Positions 46,407-54,560 of a stretch of 64,000 bases of DNA are shown piece by piece. Below the pieces are notes generated by a model, which ran no database searches, was not told the DNA's origin, and saw nothing but the letters and a program-made list of their open reading frames with translations. This stretch comes from Cryobacterium psychrophilum (GTDB lineage Bacteria; Actinomycetota; Actinomycetes; Actinomycetales; Microbacteriaceae): NCBI RefSeq assembly GCF_004365915.1, contig NZ_SODI01000001.1, positions 1,488,001 through 1,552,000 on the forward strand, read 5' to 3'. Positions within the stretch are counted from its first letter, which is position 1; each line of letters opens with the position of its first letter. The position numbers and the translations under genes are program-made.

Positions 46407-47693
46407 CTACAGGCGGGCGAGGCGCTCGATGTCTTCGAGGAACTCGGCCGCGACCTCCGCCGACACGGTGGTGCGGGTGGAGAGGATCGCGTCGACGTAG
46501 TCGGAGGTGCTCGGACCGGCCAGGGCGGTGGCATCCGCGTCGGAGTGCAGCGACTTCTCGAGCGCGTTCTGCGAGGCCCGGTGCGCGGCGTATTCGATGT
46601 CGGCGGGCGAGAAGCCCTCGCTCTGCTCCACGAGGGTGTCGAGGTCGACGACTCCCGCCACGGCCGAGGGAATGTAACGCTCCCAGATGGCCTCGCGGGC
46701 GGCCACGTCGGGCAGCCCGATGGGAATGACGTAGTCGAAGCGTCCGTGGCGGAGAAACGCGGAGTCGAGCGCGCGAATGAAGTTGGTCGCACACACGAGC
46801 AGGCGGTCGGGCTGGTCGCGGAACGCCGGGATGATCTTCAGCAGCTCGTTGGTCACTCCCTGCATGGCCGAGGGCGGGTCGCCCTGGCGCTGCGCGGCGA
46901 TCTCTTCGACCTCGTCGATGAAGACCACGGCGTGCTCGAGTTCGGAGATCTTGAGGAACGTCTCGCGCAGCGCACCGGCGAGGCCCTGCGGATCGGCGGC
47001 CAGGCGCGACGGGAACACCTCCACGAACGACCACTCGAGCCGGGAGGCGATGGCCTTGGCGAACGTGGTCTTACCGGTACCGGGAGGGCCGAAGAGCACC
47101 ACGGCCTTCGGCGCCGAGACACCGTACTGCTCGGCGAGGTCGGGCTTGGCCAGCGGAAGCACGAGGCGGCGTTCGAGCAGGTCTTTCTCCCGCTGCATGC
47201 CGCCCACCTTGCTCCACAGGTCGCGGGGCAGTACGCGTCCGCCGAGCTCGGTGAGCAGCTTGAGTTCCTCGCGCTGAACGGGAATGTGCCGCTCGAAGTA
47301 GCGCAGGTTCTTCTTCACCTCGAAACCGCGGTTGATGAACGCGTCGACTCGGGTCTCGGACTCGGGCATGAGCGCCGACAGTTTCGTCATGCCGTCGGGC
47401 GCCATGCGGGCTTCGAGGGCGGCGAGCATCGCGGTGCCGATGCCCTGACTCTGCCACTTCTGCGCGGTGGCGAGAAACACGACCCAGCCCTGTGCATGGG
47501 CGGCCCGGCTGACGGCGGCCCCCACGATCTCGTCGCCGTGCACGGCGACGACCGCGTAATCCTTCTGGCACGAGGCGAGCACCTCGGAGAGTCCGTAGAC
47601 CGGCTCCGTGTCGGATGCCTTGATCTCCTCCCACAGGCGCAGAATGCCGTCGAGGTCGTCGGAGTGAAAGTCGCGCAGGCGCCAGCCGGTCAT
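46407..47693 (-). CDS. Fusion protein: N-terminal GNAT acetyltransferase, C-terminal AAA+ ATPase
   Basis: The product is 428 aa from the ATG at 47693, with AGGA six bases before. Residues ~1-145 are a GNAT domain (LRDFHSDDLDGILRLWEEI, VVAVHGDEIVGAAV, FLATAQKWQSQGIGTAMLAALEARM, where QSQGIGTA is the acetyl-CoA loop). Residues ~165-425 are an AAA+ module with Walker A GPPGTGKTT, Walker B VVFIDEVEE, the RHGRFD stretch typical of FtsH/proteasomal-type AAA, and a helical lid (EGFSPADIEYAAHRA). There is no protease domain. The role is unknown; acetylation coupled to remodelling is a reasonable hypothesis. Confidence 0.9.
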   Translation of the reverse strand: MTGWRLRDFHSDDLDGILRLWEEIKASDTEPVYGLSEVLASCQKDYAVVAVHGDEIVGAAVSRAAHAQGWVVFLATAQKWQSQGIGTAMLAALEARMAPDGMTKLSALMPESETRVDAFINRGFEVKKNLRYFERHIPVQREELKLLTELGGRVLPRDLWSKVGGMQREKDLLERRLVLPLAKPDLAEQYGVSAPKAVVLFGPPGTGKTTFAKAIASRLEWSFVEVFPSRLAADPQGLAGALRETFLKISELEHAVVFIDEVEEIAAQRQGDPPSAMQGVTNELLKIIPAFRDQPDRLLVCATNFIRALDSAFLRHGRFDYVIPIGLPDVAAREAIWERYIPSAVAGVVDLDTLVEQSEGFSPADIEYAAHRASQNALEKSLHSDADATALAGPSTSDYVDAILSTRTTVSAEVAAEFLEDIERLARL

Positions 47694-47766
47694 TCTGTTC
47701 CTCACATCATTGGGTGTTCTGCCAATCTACGGCACCCCGCGCCGCGCCCCGCCCGTCGCACCCTCC

Positions 47767-47862
47767 CGCTGGTCGAGCCCCGTCGAGACCCCCGCCACGA
47801 GCCAACGCCCGTCGCCGCCCCCGAAATCGATGGTCGCCACCGAAACCGGGCGCGGCCACGCC
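47767..47862. repeat. Composite of diverged repeat families A and B
   Basis: The left part, CGCTGGTCGAG then CGTCGAGACC, is a shortened relative of the family A repeats at 48.4-50.2 kb. The right part, read on the minus strand, is GCGCCCGG, GGTGGCG and TTTCGGGGGCGGCGAC, the ends of family B without the inner hairpin. Confidence 0.55.
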
Positions 47863-47951
47863 GTGACCGAATCGCACAACGAAGCGGCCTTGACCACGTT
47901 CAACCCGACGCGAAGCGGATGCCGTCCACCGCCCAGTCGTTTCCGCCCCGC

Positions 47952-48296
47952 TCAGTGTGACGACGGTCTCCGTCGGCGAAGTCCAACCGCCACGACGCCC
48001 GCCCCCAGCAGCGACAACACCGACACTCCTGCCATCCCCGTCGAGATCCAGTCCGCTCGCCTGACGACCATCTCACCGTCGGTCGCGGTGAAGCTGCACT
48101 GCACTCCCAGCGGGAAGCGCGTGATTGTCCCGACGATGGGATACGCCTGATCAAAGCCCACGCCTGCCGCCGGCAGAACGTCGACGATGCAGGAGTAGGT
48201 GGGGTCACGCACCGAATACACTCCGGCGAGCACGGGTAGGCCGAGCAGCAGAGCGACCACGCACAGCGCCCCGATCGTCCCGCCCCTGACTGACAT
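47952..48296 (-). CDS. Small two-helix membrane protein, unknown
   Basis: The product is 114 aa from the ATG at 48296. The N-terminal helix (TIGALCVVALLLGLPVLAGVY) may be a signal anchor, followed by an extracytoplasmic loop with two Cys (YSCIVDV and VQCSFTA) that could pair. The C-terminal helix (VSVLSLLGAGVVAVGL) ends in RRRRP. I recognise no family. Codon use is normal for the genome, supporting a real gene. Confidence 0.6.
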   Translation of the reverse strand: MSVRGGTIGALCVVALLLGLPVLAGVYSVRDPTYSCIVDVLPAAGVGFDQAYPIVGTITRFPLGVQCSFTATDGEMVVRRADWISTGMAGVSVLSLLGAGVVAVGLRRRRPSSH

Positions 48297-48407
48297 GCCC
48301 CTATGCAATCAGATCGACACCGGTCGAGTAAATCGAACAAAGCTCGCCCGAGGCATCCAACGTGGCGCAAACGCAAACGCCGACGCCCTGACCGCTCGCA
48401 CCCACCT

Positions 48408-48521
48408 CGCTGGTCGAGGAGCCGGCACGCACTTCGTCGGCGTCTCGAGACCCGGCGACCCGACCCCGAAAACCGGCCCACCAGGTCTCGACTGCTCGCA
48501 AGCTCGCGCTCGACCAACGCG
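48408..48521. repeat. Interspersed palindromic repeat, family A (copy 1)
   Basis: It opens CGCTGGTCGAGGAGCCGGCA, continues to GGCGTCTCGAGACC, has a variable 25-bp middle, then CCAGGTCTCGAC, TGCTCGCAAGCTCGCGCTCG and ACCAACGCG. The two ends are inverted copies of each other (CGCTGGTCGAG against CTCGACCAACG). It fills the 433-bp gap between the small membrane protein and the SDR gene; nothing else is recognised in that gap. Confidence 0.85.
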
Positions 48522-48729
48522 CCCACCTCGACCGGTCCCACTGGAGCGCCGACGCCGCAGATATCGTTCTGATATCCGCGCTCTCCTTCTCAGGGCTGCA
48601 CGGCAGCGGATGCCTCGCCGGCTCGGAACGCCCCGTGCCACACACGGTTCGTAGTATAGAACCACCAATTGAACATCACAGGTTTGCACCTGACCTCGCT
48701 CAGAGTGCACACCACGTCTGGAGATCATC

Positions 48730-49485
48730 ATGGCAACGTACGATGTCGCACATCGCTCAGCAATCGTCACCGGAGCCGGTTCCGGCATTGGGCGAGCCGT
48801 AGCTTTGGAACTGGCCGCGAACGGGGCATCCGTTGTCGTCGCCGACCTGAATGCCGAGGGAGCGGATGCCGTTGTGGCCGAGATCATCGCCGCCGGCGGA
48901 ACCGCCGTCTCCTTCATCGGAGACTCCAGCGACCCGGCGATCGCCGAGGGCGCCATTGCCGTCGCCAACGAGATGGCGCCGCTCAAGATCGCCGTGAACA
49001 ACGCCGGCATCGGCGGAGAAGCCGCCCCGATCGGCGACTACTCCCTCGAAGGCTGGCGCAAGGTGATCGACGTCAACCTCAACGCCGTGTCCTACGGCCT
49101 CAAGTTTCAGCTGCCGGCCATCGCGGCCAACGGCGGCGGCGCGATCGTGAACATGTCATCGATACTCGGCTCCGTGGGCTTCCCAATGTCGAGCGCCTAC
49201 GTCACGGCCAAGCACGGTCTGCTCGGCCTCACCCAGAATGCCGCCCTCGAATACGGCGCCCAGAACGTGCGCACCAACGCCGTCGGCCCCGGGTTCATCC
49301 ACACTCCGCTCGTGGACGCCAACGTGGATGCCGACACCCAGGAGTTCCTGGCCGGCAAGCACGCACTCGGTCGCCTCGGCAACCCCGAAGAGGTCTCGGC
49401 ACTCGTGTCATTCCTCGTCTCCGACGCCGCCTCGTTCATCAGCGGAAGCTACCACCTCGTAGACGGCGGCTACACCGCCCAGTAG
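48730..49485 (+). CDS. Short-chain dehydrogenase/reductase
   Basis: The product is 251 aa, with GGAG seven bases before the ATG. The NAD(P)-binding motif is TGAGSGIG, the structural motif is NNAGIGG, the catalytic Ser lies in VNMSSILGS and the active-site pair is YVTAK. It is a classical SDR. The Asp at the end of strand 2 (VVVADLNAEG) suggests NAD(H) preference. The substrate is unknown. Confidence 0.93.
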   Translation: MATYDVAHRSAIVTGAGSGIGRAVALELAANGASVVVADLNAEGADAVVAEIIAAGGTAVSFIGDSSDPAIAEGAIAVANEMAPLKIAVNNAGIGGEAAPIGDYSLEGWRKVIDVNLNAVSYGLKFQLPAIAANGGGAIVNMSSILGSVGFPMSSAYVTAKHGLLGLTQNAALEYGAQNVRTNAVGPGFIHTPLVDANVDADTQEFLAGKHALGRLGNPEEVSALVSFLVSDAASFISGSYHLVDGGYTAQ

Positions 49486-49500
49486 CCCCGCCCCCCTCCG

Positions 49501-49665
49501 CGCTGGTCGAGGAGTCGGCACGCCCTTTCGCCGGCGTCTCGAGACCCCGCAACCCAGCCCACCAGGTCTCGACCACTCGCAAGCTCGCGCTCGACCAACG
49601 CGCCCCTCGCGCTGGTCGAGGAGCCGGCACGCCCTTTCGCCGGCGTCTCGAGACCCCGCAACCCA
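49501..49665. repeat. Interspersed palindromic repeat, family A (copy 2, plus a 5' half copy)
   Basis: A full unit at 49501-49602 is followed at 49610 by a second 5' half (CGCTGGTCGAGGAGCCGGCA to GTCTCGAGACCCCGCAACCC) that repeats the first half almost letter for letter. It begins 16 bp after the SDR stop and ends 56 bp before the GIY-YIG gene. Confidence 0.88.
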
Positions 49666-49720
49666 ACATTCCCCCTGTGGATAACGCCCCACCACGCTGG
49701 CCCCGTGCCACGATCCCTGC

Positions 49721-50035
49721 ATGCCCTACATGTACATTCTCGAATGCGCCGATGGCTCCTTCTATGTCGGCAGCACCTGGGACATCGACCGCCGTCTCTG
49801 GCAGCACAACGCCGGCGAGGGCGCCGTGTACACGAAACGCCGGCGCCCGGTGAAGCTCGTCTACCTCGAAGAGTGTTCTCAAATAGCGGATGCCTACGCC
49901 CGCGAGAAGCAGGTTCAGGGCTGGAGTCGCGCCAAGCGCATCGCGCTGATCGAACGCAGGCGTGACGATCTCCCCCGGCTCAGCGTCCGCCACAGCAAGA
50001 CCAAGCCCTCGGCCCCGCAGCCTCCGCCGTCGTGA
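49721..50035 (+). CDS. GIY-YIG nuclease superfamily protein (UvrC-N/YhbQ type)
   Basis: The product is 104 aa. The domain is present from the first residues: MYILECADGSFYVGSTWDIDRRLWQHNAGEGA, then LVYLEECSQIADAYAREKQVQGWSRAKRIALI. The metal-binding Glu (REKQVQGW) and the catalytic Tyr and Arg are in place; the GIY tripeptide is replaced by YVG, as in most YhbQ-type members. The gene is flanked on both sides by family A repeats, which is striking for a small endonuclease. It could be cellular or repeat-associated. Confidence 0.9.
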   Translation: MPYMYILECADGSFYVGSTWDIDRRLWQHNAGEGAVYTKRRRPVKLVYLEECSQIADAYAREKQVQGWSRAKRIALIERRRDDLPRLSVRHSKTKPSAPQPPPS

Positions 50036-50066
50036 CCGCTTCCCCCCACCGGTCGCACCCACCCCG

Positions 50067-50194
50067 CGCTGGTCGAGGAGCCGGCACGCACTTCGCCGGC
50101 GTCTCGAGACCCCGTGACCCGCACCAGATCTCGACCACTCGCAAGCTCGCGCTCGACCAACGCGACCACCCCGCTGGTCGAGGAGCGCGCACGC
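50067..50194. repeat. Interspersed palindromic repeat, family A (copy 3, plus a partial copy)
   Basis: A full unit at 50067-50164 has the same order of blocks as copies 1 and 2, followed at 50172-50194 by the first 20 bases of another unit. The remaining gap to 50343 holds no gene that I can support. Confidence 0.88.
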
Positions 50195-50343
50195 AAAGGG
50201 GCCCAACGGCTCGCGCAAACCAGGTCTTATCCCCCTTGCGATGCCCCCACCGGTCACCACACGTGGGGCCGGGTATACGCGCACGGCGCGGGTTGGCCCG
50301 CAGCATCGCCCATATCGCGTCAACGCGAGGCGCCGCGCACAAA

Positions 50344-50375
50344 GAAAGGCCCCGGACTTCCGCCCAGGGCCTTTC
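50344..50375 (-). terminator. Terminator of the cell-surface protein gene
   Basis: The stem GAAAGGCCC / GGGCCTTTC with a ~14-nt loop lies 12 bp after the stop of the minus-strand gene. The left arm gives a short T-run (CTTTC) on that strand. Confidence 0.75.
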
Positions 50376-50386
50376 AGAGAAGCTGG

Positions 50387-50935
50387 TTACGCGTTCGCGC
50401 GCTGGCGACGAACGATGTTCAGCACGATCACCAGTGCGGTGCCGAGGAGAAGTGCACCCGCGGCGGACCAGATGAGGAGAAACGGAACGTCGAAGCCGGT
50501 GGCGGCCAGGTTGTCTCCGGTGGTGCCGGCGCCTGCATCAGCTGAGGCGACGGTCAGGGTCGCGGCGCCGACCGTGCCCGAGGTGAGGCCAGTGCCGGTG
50601 ACGGTGTACGAACCGGTGGCATCCGTCGGCAGGGTGACGGTCAGTGTGACTGCGCCCTGGGCATCCGTGGACTTGACGGTCGTGACCGTCGCTGCCTTGA
50701 AGTTCGAGAGCGTCGCGGAGCCGCGGCCGCTCACCGCGAAGGAGACCCTTTCGCCGGTACCGGGGCCACCGAACGAGCCATCGGCGAAAATGACGTCGAG
50801 GGCGGCGCCGGCCGTCGCTGACCCATTGACGGCCACCTTGTCCTCGGGCACATACCCGACGGCGTTAGCCGCGGCCGGTACGGCGAAAATTGCCAGAACG
50901 GCGAGTGCGATAACCGCGAAAGTCTTTTTTGCCAT
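50387..50935 (-). CDS. Secreted surface protein with LAATG sorting signal
   Basis: The product is 182 aa from the ATG at 50935, with AGGGGGA upstream. A Sec signal peptide (KKTFAVIALAVLAIFAVPAAANA) leads to one beta-rich, Thr/Ser-rich domain of Ig-like type (TLTVTLPTDATGSYTVTGTGL). The C-terminus has a sorting signal: LAATG, a hydrophobic helix (FLLIWSAAGALLLGTALVIVLNIV) and RRQRANA. LAxTG fits class E sortases of high-GC Gram-positives. No sortase gene is in the window. The function is unknown, perhaps an adhesin or wall structural protein. Confidence 0.85.
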   Translation of the reverse strand: MAKKTFAVIALAVLAIFAVPAAANAVGYVPEDKVAVNGSATAGAALDVIFADGSFGGPGTGERVSFAVSGRGSATLSNFKAATVTTVKSTDAQGAVTLTVTLPTDATGSYTVTGTGLTSGTVGAATLTVASADAGAGTTGDNLAATGFDVPFLLIWSAAGALLLGTALVIVLNIVRRQRANA

Positions 50936-51000
50936 GAGTAATTTCCCCCTAAGTGTTGGATGAGTGTCCAGCCGACACCAAAAGCGCCACATGGAACTCT

Positions 51001-51017
51001 TCTACCCTACGGGTAGA
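51001..51017. promoter_or_regulatory. Inverted repeat TCTACCC-TAC-GGGTAGA before the surface protein gene
   Basis: A perfect 7-bp inverted repeat with a 3-bp spacer, 66 bp upstream of the start of the LAATG protein. It is of operator size. Its arms recall, but do not match, the CsoR-type sites in the copper island. Confidence 0.45.
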
Positions 51018-51184
51018 TTCACAGGAGATCCCCAATTCGGGTTTCGTGACTGTTAATTCCGGGTGTAGTTTGTGCAACGATTTGGCCGGAGAAGGGTTTC
51101 GCACCGAGCCAGCGGCAGTGCAGAACAGTGGATGCACCCTGCGCCCGCTCCACGCCGATGCTGCTCAGCAGCGAGACGACTTCG

Positions 51185-52147
51185 CTACTGCCGCAACGCC
51201 CCCGCCTGCGCCCGGTACCACTCCACCGTTGAGCGCAGCCCATCCTCAAGCCCAATCGACGACGTCCACCCGGCCGCAGCCAGCTTCGACACGTCCAGCA
51301 GCTTCTGCGGGGTGCCGTCGGGCTTCGTCGAATCCCACTCCGTTGCCCCGGTGAACCCAACCACCCGAGCAATAGTCTCCGCGATCTCCCGAATCGTCAC
51401 ATCCGACCCGGTTCCCACGTTCACCTGCTCCGGCCCGTCATAGTTCTCCATCAGGTGCAGGCACGCCGCGGCCATGTCATCCACGTGCAAGAACTCACGC
51501 CTGGGCGTGCCGGTTCCCCAGTTCGTCACCGACGTCGCGCCCGACGCGGCGGCCTCGTCATACCGGCGAATCAACGCGGGCAGCACGTGCGACCCCACGG
51601 GCGAGAAGTTGTCGCCCGGTCCATACAGGTTGGTCGGCATTGCCGAGATCCACGGCAGCCCATACTGGCGCCGCACGGCCTGAATCTGCAGAATCCCCGC
51701 GATCTTCGCAATCGCATAGGCGTCGTTCGTGGGCTCCAGGTGCCCGGTGAGCAGCGAGTCCTCCCGAATCGGCTGCTCGGCGAGTCGCGGGTAGATGCAC
51801 GACGACCCCAAAAACAGCACCCGCTCCACGCCGGCCGCCACGGCCGCGTCGAGCACGTTCACCTGAATCTGCAGGTTCTCGCTCAAGAAATCGACCGGAT
51901 ACGTGTTGTTGGCCAAAATGCCACCCACTTTGGCCGCAGCCAGGACAACATACCGAGGCCGAGTCTCCGAGAAGAAGGCAAAGACCGCAGCACGGTCTTT
52001 CAGATCCAACTCGGCCGATGTCTGTCCCACCAGGTCGGTGAAGCCCTCAGCCTCGAGCAGGCGCCAGATGGCCGACCCCACGAGACCACGGTGCCCGGCA
52101 ACGTAGAACGTGCCAGAGCGGTCTAGAGCGGCGGGAGTAAACACCAT
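51185..52147 (-). CDS. fcl: GDP-L-fucose synthase
   Basis: The product is 320 aa. The NADP-binding motif GHRGLVGSAI, the Ser in FLGSSCIYP, and YAIAK (catalytic Tyr and Lys) are present, with AAAKVGGI and NLYGPGDNF as family markers. It converts GDP-4-keto-6-deoxymannose to GDP-L-fucose by epimerisation and reduction. The start overlaps the gmd stop by one base (TAATG), so the pair is coupled. It supplies the exopolysaccharide block next door. Confidence 0.95.
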   Translation of the reverse strand: MVFTPAALDRSGTFYVAGHRGLVGSAIWRLLEAEGFTDLVGQTSAELDLKDRAAVFAFFSETRPRYVVLAAAKVGGILANNTYPVDFLSENLQIQVNVLDAAVAAGVERVLFLGSSCIYPRLAEQPIREDSLLTGHLEPTNDAYAIAKIAGILQIQAVRRQYGLPWISAMPTNLYGPGDNFSPVGSHVLPALIRRYDEAAASGATSVTNWGTGTPRREFLHVDDMAAACLHLMENYDGPEQVNVGTGSDVTIREIAETIARVVGFTGATEWDSTKPDGTPQKLLDVSKLAAAGWTSSIGLEDGLRSTVEWYRAQAGALRQ

Positions 52148-53202
52148 TACGCAGTGACCCCGCTCAGTACGGGCGCGGTGCCCCAGCTCGCGAGTTTGAC
52201 CTCGTCGATCCAGCGTCCGCCGGCGTGCTCGAGCGCGGTGATGTCAGCATCCACCATGATGCGGGCAAGCTCTGCCGTGTCGACGGTGGCCTTCCAGCCG
52301 AGCTGGGCCTCGGCTTTCGAGGCGTCGCCGACGAGGGCATCCACCTCCGTGGGGCGCAGGTAACGCTCGTCGAAACGAACGTGCTTCTCCCAATCCAGGC
52401 CGGCGTGCTCGAACGCGGTCTGCACAAAGTCGCGCACGGTGAAGTTTCCGCCGGTGGCCAACACAAAGTCTTCGGGCTCATCGGCCTGCAGCATGCGCCA
52501 CATGCCCTCCACGTACTCGGCCGCATACCCCCAGTCACGCACGGAATCGAGGTTACCCAGGTACACGTGACTCTGCGTGCCCGCCTTGATCGCCGCGACA
52601 GCGCGGGTGATCTTGCGCGTCACAAAGGTTTCACCACGGCGCGGCGATTCGTGGTTGAACAGAATGCCGTTCACGGCGAACATGTCATAGGCCTCGCGGT
52701 AATTCTTGGTAATCCAATAGCTGTAGACCTTGGCTGCGCCATAGGGCGAGCGCGGATAGAACGGGGTGTCTTCGTTCTGCGGCGGTGGCGTCGCGCCGAA
52801 CATCTCCGAACTCGACGCCTGGTAGAACCGGCAGTGAATACCCGACATACGCACGGCCTCAAGCAGGCGAATCGTGCCCATTCCCGTCGTATCCGCCGTG
52901 TGCTCAGGCTCGTCAAACGACACGCGCACGTGCGACTGCGCGGCCAGGTTGTAGACCTCGTCCGGCTTGATCTCCGCAAGCAGCGTCGACAGGCGCGAGC
53001 CATCGCTCAGGTCGCCATAATGCAAAAACAGCTTCGCGCCGGTATCGTGCGGGTCCACATACAGGTGATCAATACGTGACGTATTAAAAGTGGACGCCCG
53101 CCGAATCAGGCCGTGCACCTCGTAGCCCTTGGCCAGCAGCAGCTCAGCCAAATAGGAGCCGTCCTGCCCCGTAATGCCTGTAATTAACGCGCGTTTTGCC
53201 AT
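52147..53202 (-). CDS. gmd: GDP-mannose 4,6-dehydratase
   Basis: The product is 351 aa from the ATG at 53202 with GGGGGA upstream; a longer frame is not needed. Motifs: [15 protein letters not shown] (NADP site), the Thr of [24 protein letters not shown] and [12 protein letters not shown] (Tyr and Lys). [15 protein letters not shown] is the Gmd-specific loop. It makes GDP-4-keto-6-deoxy-D-mannose, the fcl substrate. Confidence 0.95.
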   Translation of the reverse strand: MAKRALITGITGQDGSYLAELLLAKGYEVHGLIRRASTFNTSRIDHLYVDPHDTGAKLFLHYGDLSDGSRLSTLLAEIKPDEVYNLAAQSHVRVSFDEPEHTADTTGMGTIRLLEAVRMSGIHCRFYQASSSEMFGATPPPQNEDTPFYPRSPYGAAKVYSYWITKNYREAYDMFAVNGILFNHESPRRGETFVTRKITRAVAAIKAGTQSHVYLGNLDSVRDWGYAAEYVEGMWRMLQADEPEDFVLATGGNFTVRDFVQTAFEHAGLDWEKHVRFDERYLRPTEVDALVGDASKAEAQLGWKATVDTAELARIMVDADITALEHAGGRWIDEVKLASWGTAPVLSGVTA

Positions 53203-53425
53203 GACTCCCCCTGTGCCTAAATGCAATCTCCGGCAAGTTTACCGTGGCCGCAGGCCCGGATTTTCGACGTGCCGTCGCTGAGCAGGTGCTGCACAAGTCG
53301 ACGATTCGTCATTATCCCTCGCTTTTGTCACGCTACTGGGCTACTTTCCCAGTTACGTGCTTGTGCTTACCCCACTCGTTCTGCGTTCGACCCGACGATA
53401 TTTCGTAGCCCGAAGGATGCCCCTC

Positions 53426-53647
53426 ATGCCTCACACGACGAGCCGCCCGCTCCAAAAATGGCTGGCGAAGCACGCCTCTTCCCCTGCGCGTGGTACCGCG
53501 ACACTCGATCGACTTCGCGCCAAACTCGCCGCCACTCCGCCCGCCTGTCGGTACTGCGGCGGAGAGGTTTCTGCCCAGCGCAAGGGTAGCGAGGCACGGT
53601 GGTGCTCGACTGAACATTGGATCGAGGACGTCAACCTCGTTCTGTAA
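53426..53647 (+). CDS. Small protein with a Cys cluster, unknown
   Basis: The product is 73 aa from the ATG at 53426, with GAAGGA nine bases before; another ATG nine bases earlier is possible. A basic N-terminal half (PLQKWLAKHASS, LDRLRAKLAATP) is followed by CRYCGGEVSAQRKGSEARWCS, a CxxC then C pattern that could bind zinc with the later His (TEHW). The function is unknown. It lies between gmd and the exopolysaccharide block. Confidence 0.6.
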   Translation: MPHTTSRPLQKWLAKHASSPARGTATLDRLRAKLAATPPACRYCGGEVSAQRKGSEARWCSTEHWIEDVNLVL

Positions 53648-53783
53648 CAGCGTCCAACGAACCACCAGCCGAAACCGTCGAGGCGAAGTGCGTTGCTGTG
53701 CCCTAAACTCACTGTGGGGGGCCTTCGCCTTTAGATGATCAACACTGATCTCCCGTTCAGAATACGAACTAGGTAGGTCAATC

Positions 53784-54560
53784 GTGCTTCACGCTGAGGT
53801 CAAGGAATTCCACTACTCCACAGTCGGTCATGTTCCCTTCGCCATTACGAACCTAGAGCAGGCCACAGCATGGCTCATCGCCACCTCAAAAGGCGGCCCG
53901 ACGCCGATCGCTGTGCGTCTCGCGAATGCATACTGTGTGGCGCTTGCCGAAGGGGAGCAGAGCTATCGGACGCTGTTAACGACAAGCGGCATCAATTTTC
54001 CCGATGGAACCCCCGTCGTGAAGGTGATGCAGCTCAATTGTCGGGGCAGCCAAGCAGAACCTGGCCGAGTGCGCGGGCCATCTCTTTTCACCAGAGTCTT
54101 GGAAGAAGGGCAGCATCAGGGTCTCCGGCACTTCTTCCTCGGTGGGTCCCCGGAAACGTTGGCGGCACTCGAGACCAACGTAAAGTCACGCTTTCCTGAC
54201 GCAGAAATCGTCGGAAGCTACTCCCCTCCGTTCGCACCCATCTCGGACAGCTATGTCGATGACTGTGCCCAAACCATCGAACAGACTTCGGCAGAGGTGG
54301 TGTGGGTCGGTCTGGGTACGCCGAAGCAGGACTTCGTCGCCTCCGCTCTGGCTCCTCGGTTAGGCCTCCCCGTGGTGGGGGTTGGTGCCGCCTTCGATTT
54401 CGTCGCGGGAACAACGCGAGAAGCTCCCGTTTGGATGCAGAATTCCGGAACGGAATGGCTCTTCCGATTTGCCTCTGAGCCTCGCCGACTGTGGAAACGA
54501 TACGTCTTTGGAAACATTCGCTTCCTTAAGGCAGTAATTTGGCCTCGACAGAAACACTAG
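53784..54560 (+). CDS. WecG/TagA/CpsF family glycosyltransferase
   Basis: The product is 258 aa, starting with GTG. The family core is clear: GINFPDGTPVV (catalytic Asp region), RVRGPSLF, FFLGGSPETLAALE, VVWVGLGTPKQD and VVGVGAAFDFVAGT, followed by WMQNSGTEWLFRFASEPRRLWKRY. These GT26 enzymes transfer a sugar to a lipid-linked acceptor at the membrane. It is the first gene of the lower-GC block; the next gene overlaps it by 22 nt. Confidence 0.92.
   Translation: MLHAEVKEFHYSTVGHVPFAITNLEQATAWLIATSKGGPTPIAVRLANAYCVALAEGEQSYRTLLTTSGINFPDGTPVVKVMQLNCRGSQAEPGRVRGPSLFTRVLEEGQHQGLRHFFLGGSPETLAALETNVKSRFPDAEIVGSYSPPFAPISDSYVDDCAQTIEQTSAEVVWVGLGTPKQDFVASALAPRLGLPVVGVGAAFDFVAGTTREAPVWMQNSGTEWLFRFASEPRRLWKRYVFGNIRFLKAVIWPRQKH

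Noticed and set aside
48309..49010. Minus-strand frame across the family A repeat and the SDR gene
   Set aside because: It is antisense to a clear SDR and to a non-coding repeat.
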